Shown here: in pieces, positions 36,212 through 48,788 of the stretch
Layout of the letters: the number at the start of each line of letters is the position of its first letter
Position numbering within the stretch: the stretch's first letter is position 1
NCBI GenBank assembly: GCA_027943335.1
Contig: BSBK01001301.1
Location: forward strand, 124,001-188,000
DNA: 64,000 nt
Reading direction: 5' to 3'
Origin: Chamaecyparis obtusa
Taxonomy: Eukaryota > Streptophyta > Pinopsida > Cupressales > Cupressaceae
Translations under genes and position numbers: made by a program
The notes under the pieces: model-generated
Told to the model about the DNA's origin: nothing
Seen by the model: only the letters and a program-made list of their open reading frames with translations
Databases searched by the model: none

Positions 36212-36898
36212 TGACACAAGAGAGGATGGGGAGAGGGGCCACATGCACACCCTAACTAGATCCACCTTGTAGAACAACACGTGGAAGCAATAACACACAA
36301 CAGTGTGAGAGAGAAAGTAGATATCTTTCATATATTATATTCAAATTGATTCATACATGTTGGGCTGTAAGGCTTTCCTGATTTAGGTTAGATATTACAA
36401 TGAAATAAAAAAGTCCTCAAACATGCGAGGATCTACCAACAATCTTTAATTTTCTATCTGCTATCTTCTATCCCAAAATTGACTCCTAAACTCTAACCAA
36501 ACAACTACATTTATACAAGAAGCTACCGAGCCAAGTCGGCCTTCAGATCCACAATCAATAGAAGGAACGAACAGATCTAGGTCCACACGCTTCCCAATGA
36601 TGGATACCATCATTAAATCTATGACCATAATTAAATGCACAAGTCAGCCTCAACAGAAATCCAAAATAAACAACTCGGCAAGCAAGGAGAATCGAGTGCC
36701 AGATAAGCATCCCCAAGCACCAGGGAATTAACCGAGTGCTAGAGAGATAACCGACCAACTCGGTCAACAAAGGAAATCGATAAACACCAAACCAAATCGG
36801 TCAAAATAGGAACTGAGCAACACAGACAAACTTCAAATATGTTTTTGGTGACATAGGATTTCCAAGGACCCGAGATGCTCTTGCATCAGACACCCAAG
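36212..36898 (-). repeat. 3' LTR of element D
   Basis: Starts TGACACAAGAG and ends TTGCATCA. It has several ACTCGG/CCGAGT motifs at 36525-36785. Confidence 0.93.
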
Positions 36899-37187
36899 GT
36901 TATTTGAAATGATTCTCTGAATCATGAAACATGTATGATCTGAGCTGCATCCAACTCAGACTATGAAATCCATGAACTGTCTTCAATCGGTCTATTCTTC
37001 CACTTTACCAGATATTCCATATACTATTTTCCTCTTGTACTTTTGCTAATTCTTTGCTCCAAAATCTGCTCAACTTCTTTATTCTGCTTCTTAGGATAAT
37101 CCATTGATATTGTCATGTCCTCATCAGGTTCATGATACTCATACAAATCAAAAATGTTGAAAATAGGTTATATATCCATGTCATCAG
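36899..37187 (-). pseudogene. Element D chromodomain remnant
   Basis: Downstream of the integrase frame the minus strand reads VEQILEQRISKSTRGK, a stop, YMEYLVKWKNRPIEDSSWIS and another stop (about 37085-36955). The aromatic/YLVKWK/DSSW pattern is that of a chromodomain. Such domains in plant chromoviruses steer integration through histone marks. It is separated from the integrase frame by a stop at about 37168, and the domain itself has a stop, so it is non-functional. Confidence 0.85.
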
Positions 37188-39554
37188 GTAAATCAATCTC
37201 ATATGCATTTCCACTGCCAAATTTCCTCAGTATCTTGCAAGGGCCAAACTTCTTCATTTTTAGCTTCCCATATGTTCCAACATGATATCTTCCTTTCTTC
37301 AAATGAACCATTACTTCATCACCAACATCAAAAGTCTTATGTCTCCTTGATCTATCAGCTTTGTCTTTGTATTTATGATTACTCTTTTCCAGCTTAAACT
37401 TCACATCATCATGCACTATCTTCATGTACTCAACAAATTTTACTCCTTCAACACTTCTCTTTCTTTCATCAACAATGTCTCTCAAACCGGATATACCTCT
37501 CAGTTGTATGCCATTTACAATCTCAAAAGGTGTTTTTCCAGTACTCCTATTCATTGAATTATTGTATGCAAACTCTGCTTGTGCCAACATAGAATCCCAA
37601 TTACTTGGTGTGTCTCCAACTAAACATCTCAAAAGATTTCCCAAACTTCTATTCACAACTTTTGTTTGTCCATTAGTCTATGGGTGAAACGTAGAACTAT
37701 ATTTCAAATCAGTTCCAAACTTTCTCCAAAGAGTCTTCCAAAAGTATCCAACAAATTTACTGTCTCGGTCAGAGATAATACTCCTCGGTAATCCATGCAA
37801 TCTGACAATTTCCTTAAAGAAAATATCTGCTACATGTACTACATTTGATGTCTTTCTACAAGGTATAAAATGTGTCATTTTAGAAAATCTATCTACAACA
37901 ACAAATATGGAATCATTACCTCTTACTATCTTTGGTAAGCCAAGAACAAAATCCATACTGATGTCAATCCAAGGTTTCTCAGGAATAGAAATGAGTGTAT
38001 ACAACCAGTATTCTGACTTACTCCTTTTGCAACTTGACAAATTCCACAACTTTTCACAAATTTTTGAACATATTTATATAACTGTGGCCAAAAGTATTTA
38101 TCCTTAAGAAAATTCAATGTTTTATCAACACCAAAATGTCCAGCCAAACCACTACTACGTTTCTCCTTTATCAAATTAGTTCTCATTTCTCCTCTTGGTA
38201 TACACAACTGAATACCCTTAAACAACATACCTCCTTGCATAAAGTATTCATCCCATTTAGTACTCGGTTGATCTTGAATAGGTCCTCTGCACTTTCTCTA
38301 TGACTCAAAAAAATCAGGATCAAATTCATAAGAATCTCTCATGTTATCAAATCTGAGAACTTCAATTTTCATCTCGGTCATCAAAGATCTTCTTCTACTC
38401 AATGCATCGGCAACTCAGTTAGTGACTCCACGCTTATGCTTTATCACAAATGTATAACTCTGCAAATACTCAACCCATTTCATATGTCTCTAATTCAACT
38501 TATTCTGACTACCCAAATACTGTAAAGCCTTATGATTGGTATACAACACAAATTCACTCAGCATCAAATAATGTCTCCATTTCTTTAGTGCTTGAACAAT
38601 AGCATAGAATTCTTGATCATAAACATAATATTTCCTTTTAGCATCATTCAACTTTTCACTAAAGAAAGTAACATGTTTACCTTGACTCAACAGAGCTCCA
38701 ATTGCACTTCCACTTGCATCACATTCCACTTGAAATACCTTATTGAAGTCAGGGAGTTCCAAAACAAGCAATTCAACAACCTTCTGCTTTAGAGTCTCAA
38801 AAATTTTATTAGCTCCATGTGTCCACTTGAATTCTCTTTTATCTCCTCTCATAGTCTCAGCCATAGCATTACAAATTGAACTAAAATTCCTAATGAACTT
38901 TCGGTAAAAACTTGCCAAACCATGAAATGATCTTACCTCACTAGCACTCTTAGGTGTAGGCCAATTCAAAATAGCTTCAATCTTTTTAGGATCCATTTTC
39001 AAACCATCAGTTGAAATCACAAATCTCAAATACACAATCTCCTCTTTCATGAATGAACACCTTTTCAGATTTATCAGCAACTTTTCTTCTTTCAATCTCT
39101 GCAAAACTTGTCTAACATACAAGTGTTCTTCTCTGGTCTTACTGAATATTAGAATATCATCAAAATATACAATCACAAACTTACCCAAGAATTTCTTCAA
39201 AACTTCATTCATCAATCTCATAAAAGTACTCGGTGCATTAGTTAAACCAAAAGGCATAACCAACCACTCATACAAACCTTCTTTTTTCTTGAAAGCAGTC
39301 TTCCATTCATCACCTTCTCTGATTCTGATCTAGTGATAACCACTTTTCAAATCAATTTTGGTAAAATAATTTTCTCCAGTCAAACTGTCCATTATATCAT
39401 CCATTCTCTGTATAGGAAACCTATACTTCACTATTATCTTATTGATTTCTCTGGAATCAGTACACATTCGCCATTCTCCATTCTTTTTAGGTGCCAATAC
39501 AGTAGGTACTACACAAGGACTCAAACTTTCTCTGATCAAACCTTTCTCCAACAA
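37168..39554 (-). pseudogene. Element D pol: RT, RNase H, integrase
   Basis: RT begins in 39554-39330 ([27 protein letters not shown]). It meets a TAG, then continues in frame at 39275 ([13 protein letters not shown], active site [10 protein letters not shown]). RNase H follows ([28 protein letters not shown]), ending at 38490. Integrase spans about 38240-37168: zinc-binding HFG...CGICQVAKG, core MDFVLGLPK, VVVDRFSKMTHFI and SDRDSKFV, then EFAYNNSMNRSTGKTPFE. A frameshift lies near 38010. Stops sit where the family has Gln, Arg or Trp. The RT and integrase catalytic Asp residues remain. Confidence 0.93.
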
Positions 39555-41197
39555 TTCTTGAATCTGTCAGTTCAATTCCTGATTCTCTGTAGGTGTCAAC
39601 TAGTGTGGTGCCTTATTCGATAAAATAGCTCCAGGGATTAGATCTATGCAATGATCAATGCTTCTCTTCGGTGGCAAACCATCAGGTACATTATTACAAA
39701 TGATTTCACTATACTTGGTTAGTAACTTATCAATCTCCTCAGGGACACTATCCTTTGTTTTCTTACTTGGATTGTTAGGAATCACAGCAAAACATACATC
39801 ATTCTTCTTCAAATCCTTAACAAACTTTCTTCCTTCCATCAAGAAAACTTTCACAGATGTGCAAACATTACTAACGGGTTCTTCAATCAAAGGTAACAAG
39901 ATTTGTCTTCTTCCATCAGCGCAAATACTATATTTATGCAATCTCCCATCATATATAGTATGTCTATCATATTGCCAAGGTCTACCCAAAAAAATATGAC
40001 AACAATCCATAGACATGATATCACATAAGACCTTATCATAATACTTTTCAATTTTCAAATTCACATAACATTGTTCACTTACCAAGAGTGTATGCTCATC
40101 TTTGATCCATGAAATCTGATAGGGCTTCGGATGTTCCAACTTTCCAACTGCAACTTTGTGACCATTTCATCAGATGCCAGATTCTCCGAGCTACCACTGT
40201 CAATGATTACCTTCCAAACTTTGTCAGAAACTCTACATCTGGTCTTGAACAAATTTTTTCTTACCAGATCTTCCTTTTTACTTTCATTCCAAAGTGCTCT
40301 CCTTACCATCAAGTTATTTTCCTTCTCAGGTTCATTCGGTGACTCTTCTTGCACCAAAGCATTTCTACTGTTGCCGACCTTCTTACTTACATGTGTACAC
40401 TCAAATGATCTATGTCCTTCTCCACAATTGTAACAAGTTCCTTGGAAACCACCTCTGTTATAGCCACCTCGGTAGTTACTGCCTCTGCCTCTAGATGAAC
40501 TTTCACCTTTCCACTCGGTGTTACCTTTATCCAGAGTTTTCTTTTCAAGTTCAGATCTACTATTTTCACCATGAGATCTATCTCTTCCTCTAGGTAATCT
40601 ACCACCTCTACCTCTTTGTCTTTGCTCATGTCTCTTGTTCAATTTCTCCTTGGCTTTCAATGCAAATTGATAAGCCTCTTCAATGTTCCCCAATTTGACC
40701 AAACTGATTTCTTCTTGGATGGAAACTCTCAAACCATTCAGGTATCTAGCAATTCTTTCCACATCATCTTCATCATGTCCAGATTTGATATCTAACCTAT
40801 ATAATTTTTCAGTATATTCTTTTACCAAGCTATCTTTCTGCCTCAAACTTTACATTCACCTAACTAGGTTAATCTGATAATCACAAGGTAAGAACTTTCC
40901 TTTCAACTTATTCACCATTTTATTCCATACCTTGATTTTGTCTTTGCCTTTCCTCTTTCTGTCCAACTGCAGATGCTCCCACCACAAGGATGCATAACTT
41001 TTCAACTTTGTGCTTGCAATTTTCACCTTCTTTTCCTCAGGTACATTTTCATACTCAAAGTACTTTTCCATCTCAGTGATCCAATCCACCAATTCATCAA
41101 AATCCAATTTTCCACCATACTCAAGAGGATTAAAGTGTGGTGTAGACTTCATACTTGTCAAAGCCTTCAAAAATCTTTCCTCACATCGATCCATCAC
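39555..41197 (-). pseudogene. Element D gag, zinc knuckle and protease
   Basis: Gag starts at the ATG at 41197 (DRCEERFLKALTSM, WWEHLQLDRKRK), meets stops at about 40850 and goes on in the same frame. The zinc knuckle CYNCGEGHRSFEC lies near 40440-40400 after an Arg/Gly-rich stretch. The aspartic protease motif VIIDSGSSENLAS lies near 40215-40175. A frameshift follows near 40130 and the frame continues at 40139-39600 (IFLGRPWQYDRHTIYDGR), a typical protease-RT linker of plant gypsy elements. Confidence 0.92.
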
Positions 41198-41470
41198 AGG
41201 TGCAGTTTATACATCACCTTGTTCTACCTCAATTTCATCATCATTAACATCTTCAAGATGTCTTCCTCTTCTCTGGGCTGTTTCAACAACTTCTAATCTA
41301 GTAGCAAGTTGTCTCAACATGTCTGCCAATCTTGGATCCACATTTCACCTCCCATGAACCATCTTGAAAGACTTTGCAATTGCAGCTTAGATCACAATTT
41401 TTTACCCCACAATAATTCAACTAGGGTTTGACAAGAAGGAACCCTCAAACCTAGATCCAGATCTAACCTC

Positions 41471-41482
41471 GCTCTGATACCA
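41471..41482 (-). other. Primer binding site of element D
   Basis: The minus strand reads TGGTATCAGAGC, the initiator-Met tRNA type, two bases from the 5' LTR. Confidence 0.9.
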
Positions 41483-41484
41483 CC

Positions 41485-42161
41485 TGATGCAAGAGGGAAT
41501 GGGGAGAGGGGCCATAGGAACACCCTAACCAGATCCACCTTGCAGAACAACACGCGGAAGCAACAACACACAACAGTGAGAGAGAGAATGCATATATCTT
41601 TCATATATTATTTTCAAATTGATTCATACATGCTGGGTTGTAAGGCCTTCCTAGTTTAAGCCAGATATTATAACAAAGTATAGAAGTCCTCAAACATGCG
41701 AGCATCTACCAACAATCTTTAATTTTTTATCTGCTATCTTCTATCCCAAAAATGACTCCTAAATTCTAACCAAACAACTACATTTATACAAGAGGCTACC
41801 GAGCCAAGTTGGCCTTCAGATCCACAATCAACGGAAGGAACGACTAGATCTAGGTCCACACACTTCCCAATAATGGATACCACCATTAAATCTATGACCA
41901 TAATTAAATGCACAGGTTGGCCTCAACATAAATCCAAAATAAACAACTCGGCAAGCAAGGAGAACCGAGTGCTAGATAAGCATCACTGAGTGCTAGGGAA
42001 TTAACTGAGTGCCACAGAGATAACCGACCAACTCGGTCAACAAAGGAAACTGAGTAACACCGAACCAACTCAGTCAAAGAAGGAACTGAGCAACACAAAC
42101 AAACTTCAAATATATTTTTGGTGACATAGGATTGCCAAGGACCCAAGATGCTCCTGCATCA
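41485..42161 (-). repeat. 5' LTR of element D
   Basis: Starts TGATGCAAGAG and ends CTGCATCA. The motifs CCGAGT, ACTGAGT and ACTCGGTCAAC are clustered at 41945-42090. Confidence 0.93.
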
Positions 42162-42166
42162 TCTTC

Positions 42167-43582
42167 ATACCAACTTCATTCTCAAATATTTCTTTAAATA
42201 TCTTGAATTTATCAATTGCTTCTGGTTTCTCTCTAAAAAATGAAACTCAAGGTAATCTGCAATAAGCATCAATGAAAGTATGAAATATCTCTCACCTTAT
42301 AAGCTTCTTGTTCTGGTAGGACCACATAGGTTAGTGTGCACAAGATCTAATAAACCAGTAGACGAATGATCTTTCACTTTGAATGACTCTCTTATCTTCT
42401 TTACTTCTTGACATCCCTTATGGATAGTGATGTCTAGTTTACACAATTTTGGTAAATCTCTTATTTCATTTGTTGAAATTATCCGTACCAAGTTGTCAAA
42501 ATTGATGTGACACATCCTTCGGTGGAAAATCCAACTATCATTGTACTGAGATAAAAAATAAATCTATGTAGCTCCTTCAAGTTGATACATGTTCCTTCCT
42601 ATTCTTTTGTTAACTGCATTAACAATTTTAGACTTCTTTCGGATCTCACAACCTTTTTTCTTAAATACAACATCGTAACCATTTTTGCACATTTGTGCAA
42701 CACTCAAAATATTATGACACAGACCCTTCACATAGTAAACCTTATCAATTTTTTCCTTTCCATCAAAAGTAATAGAACCAATTCCAACAATATATGCTTC
42801 TTTATCATCACCAAATCTAACAAAACCTCCATCATATTTCTCAATTTTTAAGAATTTTCTTTCATCACCAGTCATATGATTTGAATATCTACTATCAATC
42901 AACCATTCATTCTTATTCCTTCTAACAAACAATGTGGTCTGAGTGTTATCATATAATTTGAGAAAATGTTAGAAATATCAAATCTAGGCTTTTCTTGTTC
43001 TACCAAAAATAAGCAATCTTCTTGATCTAATTCATCATCTAATATACTATCATTTTTATTAACTTAATAAGCCTTTTTATTGAGATTCTAAAACTTGTGT
43101 CTTGTTACTTTTTATGGACACCTAGTTGCTAAATGACCAATCTTTCCACATCTAAAGCATTTAAGGGGTAACATACCTTTGTATTTGCAACCTTTCTTTA
43201 GATTCCTTGCAAAGTTTCCTTCCATCTCATTTGAACTGTCATCATCTAGATCTTCCTGTATCTTTGTGGCTTTAAAGGCTATCTTAGATATATTCTTTTA
43301 TTTTTTGATTTTTCTCAAATCAAACATAGTTAGGGTGCCAAACAACTGTTCTCTGATAAAATTCTTCAAATCATAAATTTCCTCAATAGTCAAGATCTTA
43401 TCATTGTAGCTCTCTAGTAACATCATCAAGATCTTCTTAATAACATCTTAATTAGTTATAGTACTCCTTGGTTCTTGACTTCAAGATCTTCTTAATAACA
43501 TCTTCATTAGTTATAATACTCCTTGGTTCTTGACTTCAAGATCTTCTTAATAACATCTTCATTAGTTATAGTACCTCCTTGA
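42167..43582 (-). pseudogene. Element C gag end, zinc knuckle, protease and integrase start
   Basis: The minus strand from 43582 first shows gag sequence with a 55-bp tandem repeat. The zinc knuckle CFRCGKIGHLATRC lies near 43160-43115. The protease region 42932-42564 starts WLIDSRYSNHMTGD, where the catalytic DSG is changed to DSR and the following Cys to Tyr. It continues YVKGLCHNILSVAQM. 42515-42297 (CHINFDNLV, ESFKVKDHSSTGLLDLVHTNLCGP) is the integrase zinc-binding region and core start. D interrupts the core at 42166. Confidence 0.88.
43428..43582. repeat. 55-bp tandem repeat in C gag, third copy split by B
   Basis: Units beginning AAGATCTTCTTAATAACATC start at 43428, 43483 and 43538. 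The third is cut by element B at 43582 and resumes at 56155 (TTCTTGACTTC). As 55 is not a multiple of three, the repeat shifts the gag frame. Confidence 0.9.
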
Positions 43583-44685
43583 TGTTATATAACTGAGAGG
43601 AGGGTGAATCATTTAAGTTCAGTTATCCTACAGTCCCAAATCTCCTAGATGTACATATTAAAACTTTACAAATAAATAATCAACTCGGTAAGATATCAAT
43701 TGTGTCTTTCTCTTCATCTACTGATTACCAGTAAATTAAATACTGTGTTCATCGATCTATCCAGTTATAGAAATGTGTAAAGTAAAATAACAATTCAACA
43801 TACACATACAACACATATATTTTTAACGTGGAAACCCTGTTAGGGGAAAACCCACCCGGGACCTGTAACCCAAAATAATTCACTCTTCTTAAGTGAACTC
43901 GGTTAGGAGCCAACCTTGTTAAAGGTTACAAAACACACTTTGAGGTGTGGTATGGTTGGAGGATTTATCACTAATAGTTCTCCTTTGACCATACATTCAC
44001 TATTGGGTCAACAAGAAAACAATCAATATTCATTGAATATCATATTGAAATATAAAAGACTGTTAAGTCTCACTCAGTTAAGAGATTTATCTATAGCAAT
44101 GGTTAAACTAATACAATAATGATTTGATTCAAATATAACTTTGATTTGTATATTTTCAGATCTATGCTAAGCTCAAAATACCTCTGATCAATATTCAATT
44201 CAACATTAGTGTTTCCTCCAACTTTGTTTTGCTCAATGTATCCTTTCTCTGATGCTAGGTGTTGTCTACAGTTCTGCTCGGTTCTATCTTCAACCAATTT
44301 GATCAGTGTTGCATGAAAATAATCATTTTCACGTGAATTATCCTATAGCATCAAGAATCCCAGACTCAATAATGAATCTTATGTCTCTTTATATAGACAT
44401 CATAACCCATTTTCTTTTCATCCATAGATTTTTCCTCTTAATCTTCACCATTCATTTTTCCGCTTTAACCTTCCTCAACAGATGTGTCATTAACACATTT
44501 CATTCTTCTTCATTCGATCATCTTTAAATTTTATCACTTGTTTGATCATCATAACAAACACTATCCTCTACCTCAAAATTATAAGCAATTGTCTAGCTCA
44601 TTATTTTCAGTCGGCTGTTATAAACTCCATTTATTTCTTTCACTTGGTCAATACTAGAATGCATTGATGATTACCTACTTGGTTA
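43583..44685 (-). repeat. 3' LTR of element B, first part (before insertion A)
   Basis: Aligns with 54632-55740 of the other LTR. It contains AACGTGGAAACCCTGTTAGG and GTTAGGAGCCAACCTTGTTA, the conserved R/U5 region of this family. It resumes after element A at 49444. Confidence 0.92.
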
Positions 44686-45358
44686 TGTAAGGAAACTCAG
44701 GTGCAGAAACATCTTCCTACGCTAATCTCTATAGGAGAGTATTGTGCAAATTCTTATAAATCCTTACAATTTCAGATTCGTTAACTACTTTAACAAAGAT
44801 ATTGCAGCCACATACCATGCATACAGAAAAATAGAGAATGACACAATGATATACTCTGGGGAAACCTTTCGGTAAAAACCCCAGCACCTCAAAACCTGTA
44901 CAATGTATTGATCAAAACTATTACAGCTTAATTACAATACACTTGCAATGCAAGTTCTTTCAGAAGATTTCTAAACCCTTGAAGACAAATCACGGTAGCA
45001 TAAAATGTTCCAACAATACACTTGCATCACATCTCTTCGCAACCCTAAAAAAGCTTATATCATGCGCTTCAATTTTTAGGGCTACTCCCAAAGATAAACG
45101 TATTAGGGTTTTACCATTCTCCGAGAAAATAGGAAACAATACTCAAATTTATCAGTTGCCACATGTCTTCACCTGTCATTGAATCTTCCTGACATAGCTC
45201 TTACGTGTCATAGGAATCTGTCATAACCGTTTTAGCTATGATCTCCTTACACACAATTCAAGATGCTGACACATGAACATTATTTGCAAGAAATACATTT
45301 TACAAAATAAATAATAAGAATAGGAATTATCCAAGGTTGAGACACCTTATTCCTAACA
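44686..45358 (-). repeat. 3' LTR of element A
   Basis: Starts TGTAAGGAAAC and ends TTCCTAACA. It has about 19 bp (around 45110) and 4 bp (around 44934) not found in the other LTR. Confidence 0.95.
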
Positions 45359-45369
45359 TTCTCCCACTT
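45359..45369 (-). other. Polypurine tract of element A
   Basis: The minus strand reads AAGTGGGAGAA directly before the 3' LTR, the usual copia PPT form. Confidence 0.9.
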
Positions 45370-45408
45370 GTCGAACAGCTTGTAAGAGCAACGGGAACAT
45401 AACAGGAA

Positions 45409-48400
45409 CTAACCACTATAGGCCATGCTGAACCTGTCTAACACAGACTTCACATACTTACTCTGACTCAACCAAAGTTTTCTGTTAGACCTGTCTCTAC
45501 TGATTTCCATACCCAAGATGTACCTAGCTGCCCCAAGATCTTTCATCTCAAACTGTGCTGACAACTGAGATTTAAAATAAAAAATCATACCCTTACCCTT
45601 CCCAAACAGCAACATATCATCAACATATAATGCAACAATAAGAAGGTGATCATTTTCAACTCTAAAATAAACACAATGATCTGATTTTGATCTTACAAAT
45701 CCAATTGACAACACAAAGGCATCAAACTTAAGGTACCACATCCTAGGAGATTGCTTCAAACCATATAGAGATTTCTTTAATCTGCAAACTAAGGATTCTT
45801 TACCTTTAACAATGTAGTGCTCAGGCTGTGACATATAAATCTCTTCCTCAAAATCACCATGAAGGAAAGCTGTCTTCACATCCATCTGTTCTATCTCTAA
45901 ATCATATGATGCAGCAAGAGATAACATAAATCTAATGGATGTCAACTTTGCAACAGGAGAGAATATTTCACCATAATCTATTCCCTCTACCCGTGAATAC
46001 CCCTTTGCAACCAATCTAGCTTTGTACCTTTCAACACTGCCATCTGCACAGAATTTCTTCTTAAACACCCATTTACAACCAATAGATTTTCTCCCTTTAG
46101 GAAAAGGTACAAGGTCCCAAGTTTTTATTTCCTCCAATGAAGCCATCTCATCATCCATAGCCTCAATCCAGGAACATGTATCTTCCATGCCCAAAGCCTC
46201 TTTCACAGATCTAGGCTCATCAGTGTTAGTAATCAAAGCAAAGGCACAACTGGAATCTAACATAGAATAACCAAACCTTTCTGGTTGCTTTCTTTCTCTC
46301 ATGGATCTCCTCAAGGGCTGTGGTTGAGGTTGTTCTTCCTCTTCTTCTGAACTATCAGAGCTACTAGAGCTCTCCTCATCATTAGGCCCAATATGGTCTC
46401 TCTGTTCAGTCTTCTTAGGGGTAGGAGGCAACTGAACAACATCTTTTTTCTTTTCTTTTTCATTTGGTTGTAGCACAATAGGAGAAGATGTTAGCTCTCT
46501 AAAAATAACATTTCTACTATACAACACCTTACTAGTCACAGGATCCCAAAGCTTGTATCCTTTCACACCAGCACTATATCCGATGAAAATACATTTAACA
46601 GCTTTGTTTTCCAACTTAGATCTTTTCTCCTTTGGAACATGTGCATAAGATTCACAACCAAAAACATGAAGATGTCTAATTGAAGGCTTCTTACCAGACC
46701 ACACCTCCATGGGTGTCTTACCAACAAGGGCTGATGTAGGAGATCTATTAACCAGATAGCAAGCAGTGGCCACAACTTCAGCCCAAAACCTTTGTTCTAA
46801 ACCAGCTCCACTAAGCATACTCCTAGCCTTCTCCATCAGTGTCTTGTTCATTCTCTTTGCAACTCCATTTTGCTGTGGGGTATAAGGAGTTGTCTTAGGC
46901 CTCTCGATACCTTGTTCTTTACAAAACTGTTCAAACTTTGCTGAGCAAAACTCACCACCATTGTCAGTACTCACACACTTAATCTTCTTACTTGTCTGAT
47001 TCTCTACAAGAGCTTTAAATTCCTTGAACTGACTAAAGACTTGTGTCTTACTTTTAAGGAAATAAATCCACATCCTTCTACTGTAATCATCTATGAAAGA
47101 TACAAAAAATACAGACTTGGAGATTGAAGGAACTTTTACAGGACCAAATACATCAGAATGAATAAGATCCAAAACATCAGAAGATTTGTGAGAACTAGAG
47201 TAAAACTAAACATGATTTTGTTTACCATAGACACAGTGTTCACAGAAGTCAAACTCGAGATTGCAATCATTTAACCCCTCAACAAGATTTTTATTTTTCA
47301 GGGTTCTCAGACCCTTTTCACCAATGTGGCCAAATCTCATATGCCACAACATTGTCTTTTCTGCAGGAAGCTTACCTTCCAAAGTGTTTGCACTACCATC
47401 AGAACCAATAGCCATATACTTCTTCACTGCTTGTTAAGATGGTGAGGATGAAGAACTATTACATAGAGGAATACATGCATCTAGCTAAAATAAGGTACCT
47501 CTCCTAGTACCCCTTGCAAGCACTATTGATCCTCTCATCATCTTGCATCCTTCTTTCGAAAAAACAACTTGCACACCTACATCATTCAGCATACTTACAG
47601 ATAATAGGTTTCATGCCAAACTTAGAATGGGCATAACTCCGTTGATTCCCTTTACTTGTCCATTAGGAAATTTGATAGTGACCCTTCCGTGTCCAACTAT
47701 CTTTAGGTGAGAATCATCACCCAAGTACACCTTTCCACCATTGAACTCTTCATATTTTGAGAACCAATTTCGATGAGAGGTCATGTGAAAAGATGCACCT
47801 AAGTCAACCAACCACACATCATCAGATGCATGGGCTGCCAAAGCTGCGATGAATGCATCGCCATCTTTTTGAGATCTTTCTGAAGCTGAATCTGAACCTT
47901 TCTTCTTCTTCTTTGGCTCTTTGCAGTATTTACGGAAGTGCCCAGATTTATCATAGTTCCAACATTTTGCCTTGGACTTATTGGAAGTCTTTGACTTCCC
48001 ACGGGATTTGGATCTACCCTTATTGTCAGACTTATTGTCATTTTTCTTCCCTTTTTCAGTGGATCTCCCACGAACAGCAAGGGCTTCTTTTTCTGAAACA
48101 GAAGCCTTTCTCTGCATCTCCTCTGATAGCAGCGAAGACACCACATCATCCATTTTGAAGGTGACTAACATGCTTCCAAGAGCCATCACAAGATGGTCCC
48201 ATGAATCTGGTAAAGAACACAAAAGTGTGTAACAACAATCCTCCTCCTCTAACTTCACACCAACTAATGTCAACTGTGCAGCCAGCAGATTAAATGCATT
48301 TAAATGATCCGTTAAGGATCCACCTTCCTCCATTCGCAGAGAGTATAAATTCTTCCTCACGAACAACTTGTTCACAAAAGATTTGGCCTGATACACGGCC

Positions 48401-48669
48401 GCAAGTCTTTCCCACAAACTATTTGCGGTTTTCTCATCTAGAACATTCAGAAGAACTGCATCGGTTAAATAGAGTCTTATGAGACCCTTAGCTTTACGGT
48501 CTTTGATATCCCAATCTGCTTGAGCTATAGTTGCTGGTCTTGTAGCATTTGAAGTCACTTCCCATAGGTCACGATCTTCCAACATGTCTTCCATCTTGAG
48601 TTTCCACAACTCGAAATTAGTGCCATTAAATTTCTCCACCTCCATTCTTCCATATGATGAACTTGCCAT
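45409..48669 (-). pseudogene. Element A gag-pol, single frame with stops, RNase H missing
   Basis: One frame runs from the ATG at 48669 (MASSSYGRMEVEKFNGTNFE) to 45409, 1087 codons. Gag of the UBN2 type spans about residues 1-200. The zinc knuckle near residue 235 is CWNYDKSGHFRKYC, with its second Cys replaced by Tyr. The protease motif near 287 reads WLVDLGAS, with Leu in place of the catalytic-motif Ser. Integrase has the HMRFGHIGEKG...CEHC zinc-binding part (47345-47240) and the core DNGGEF, TPQQNGVAKR (47172-46800). RT has KTAFLHGDFEEEIYM and the active site YVDDMLLFG (about 45630-45600). The frame ends SKYVKSVLDRFSMAYSG, about 50 bp from the LTR, so the RNase H domain is deleted. Stops lie near 47611, 47497, 47436 and 47206. 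Confidence 0.95.
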
Positions 48670-48774
48670 CTCAATCTACAATTATGATTCAGAATGCTCT
48701 GCAAAAAACTCCCACTCAAACTTGAGGTTAGCTCAAAAAACCCTACCCAACAACTAGGATCAAAAGTTGATCAA

Positions 48775-48786
48775 GCTCTGATACCA
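48775..48786 (-). other. Primer binding site of element A
   Basis: The minus strand reads TGGTATCAGAGC, two bases from the 5' LTR. Confidence 0.92.
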
Positions 48787-48788
48787 CT

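Larger units (their letters stand above)
36212..42161 (-). mobile_element. Ty3/gypsy chromovirus D, inserted in C
   Basis: The LTRs are 36212-36898 (687 bp) and 41485-42161 (677 bp), about 90% alike by eye. TSD TCTTC lies at 36207-36211 and 42162-42166. The PBS TGGTATCAGAGC reads on the minus strand at 41471-41482. Domain order gag, protease, RT, RNase H, integrase marks it as Ty3/gypsy, and a chromodomain remnant at the C-terminus places it with the chromoviruses. It splits the integrase core of C. Confidence 0.95.

Noticed and set aside
36899..41197. Endogenous pararetrovirus as source of the gypsy-like RT
   Set aside because: LTRs, a TSD, an integrase and a chromodomain show a Ty3/gypsy retrotransposon; no movement protein or coat region is visible.
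48775..48786. tRNA-Met-like matches (also at 321, 41471, 56621, 59771)
   Set aside because: Only the 10-12 bases complementary to the tRNA 3' end are present, at LTR borders; they are primer binding sites, not tRNA genes.
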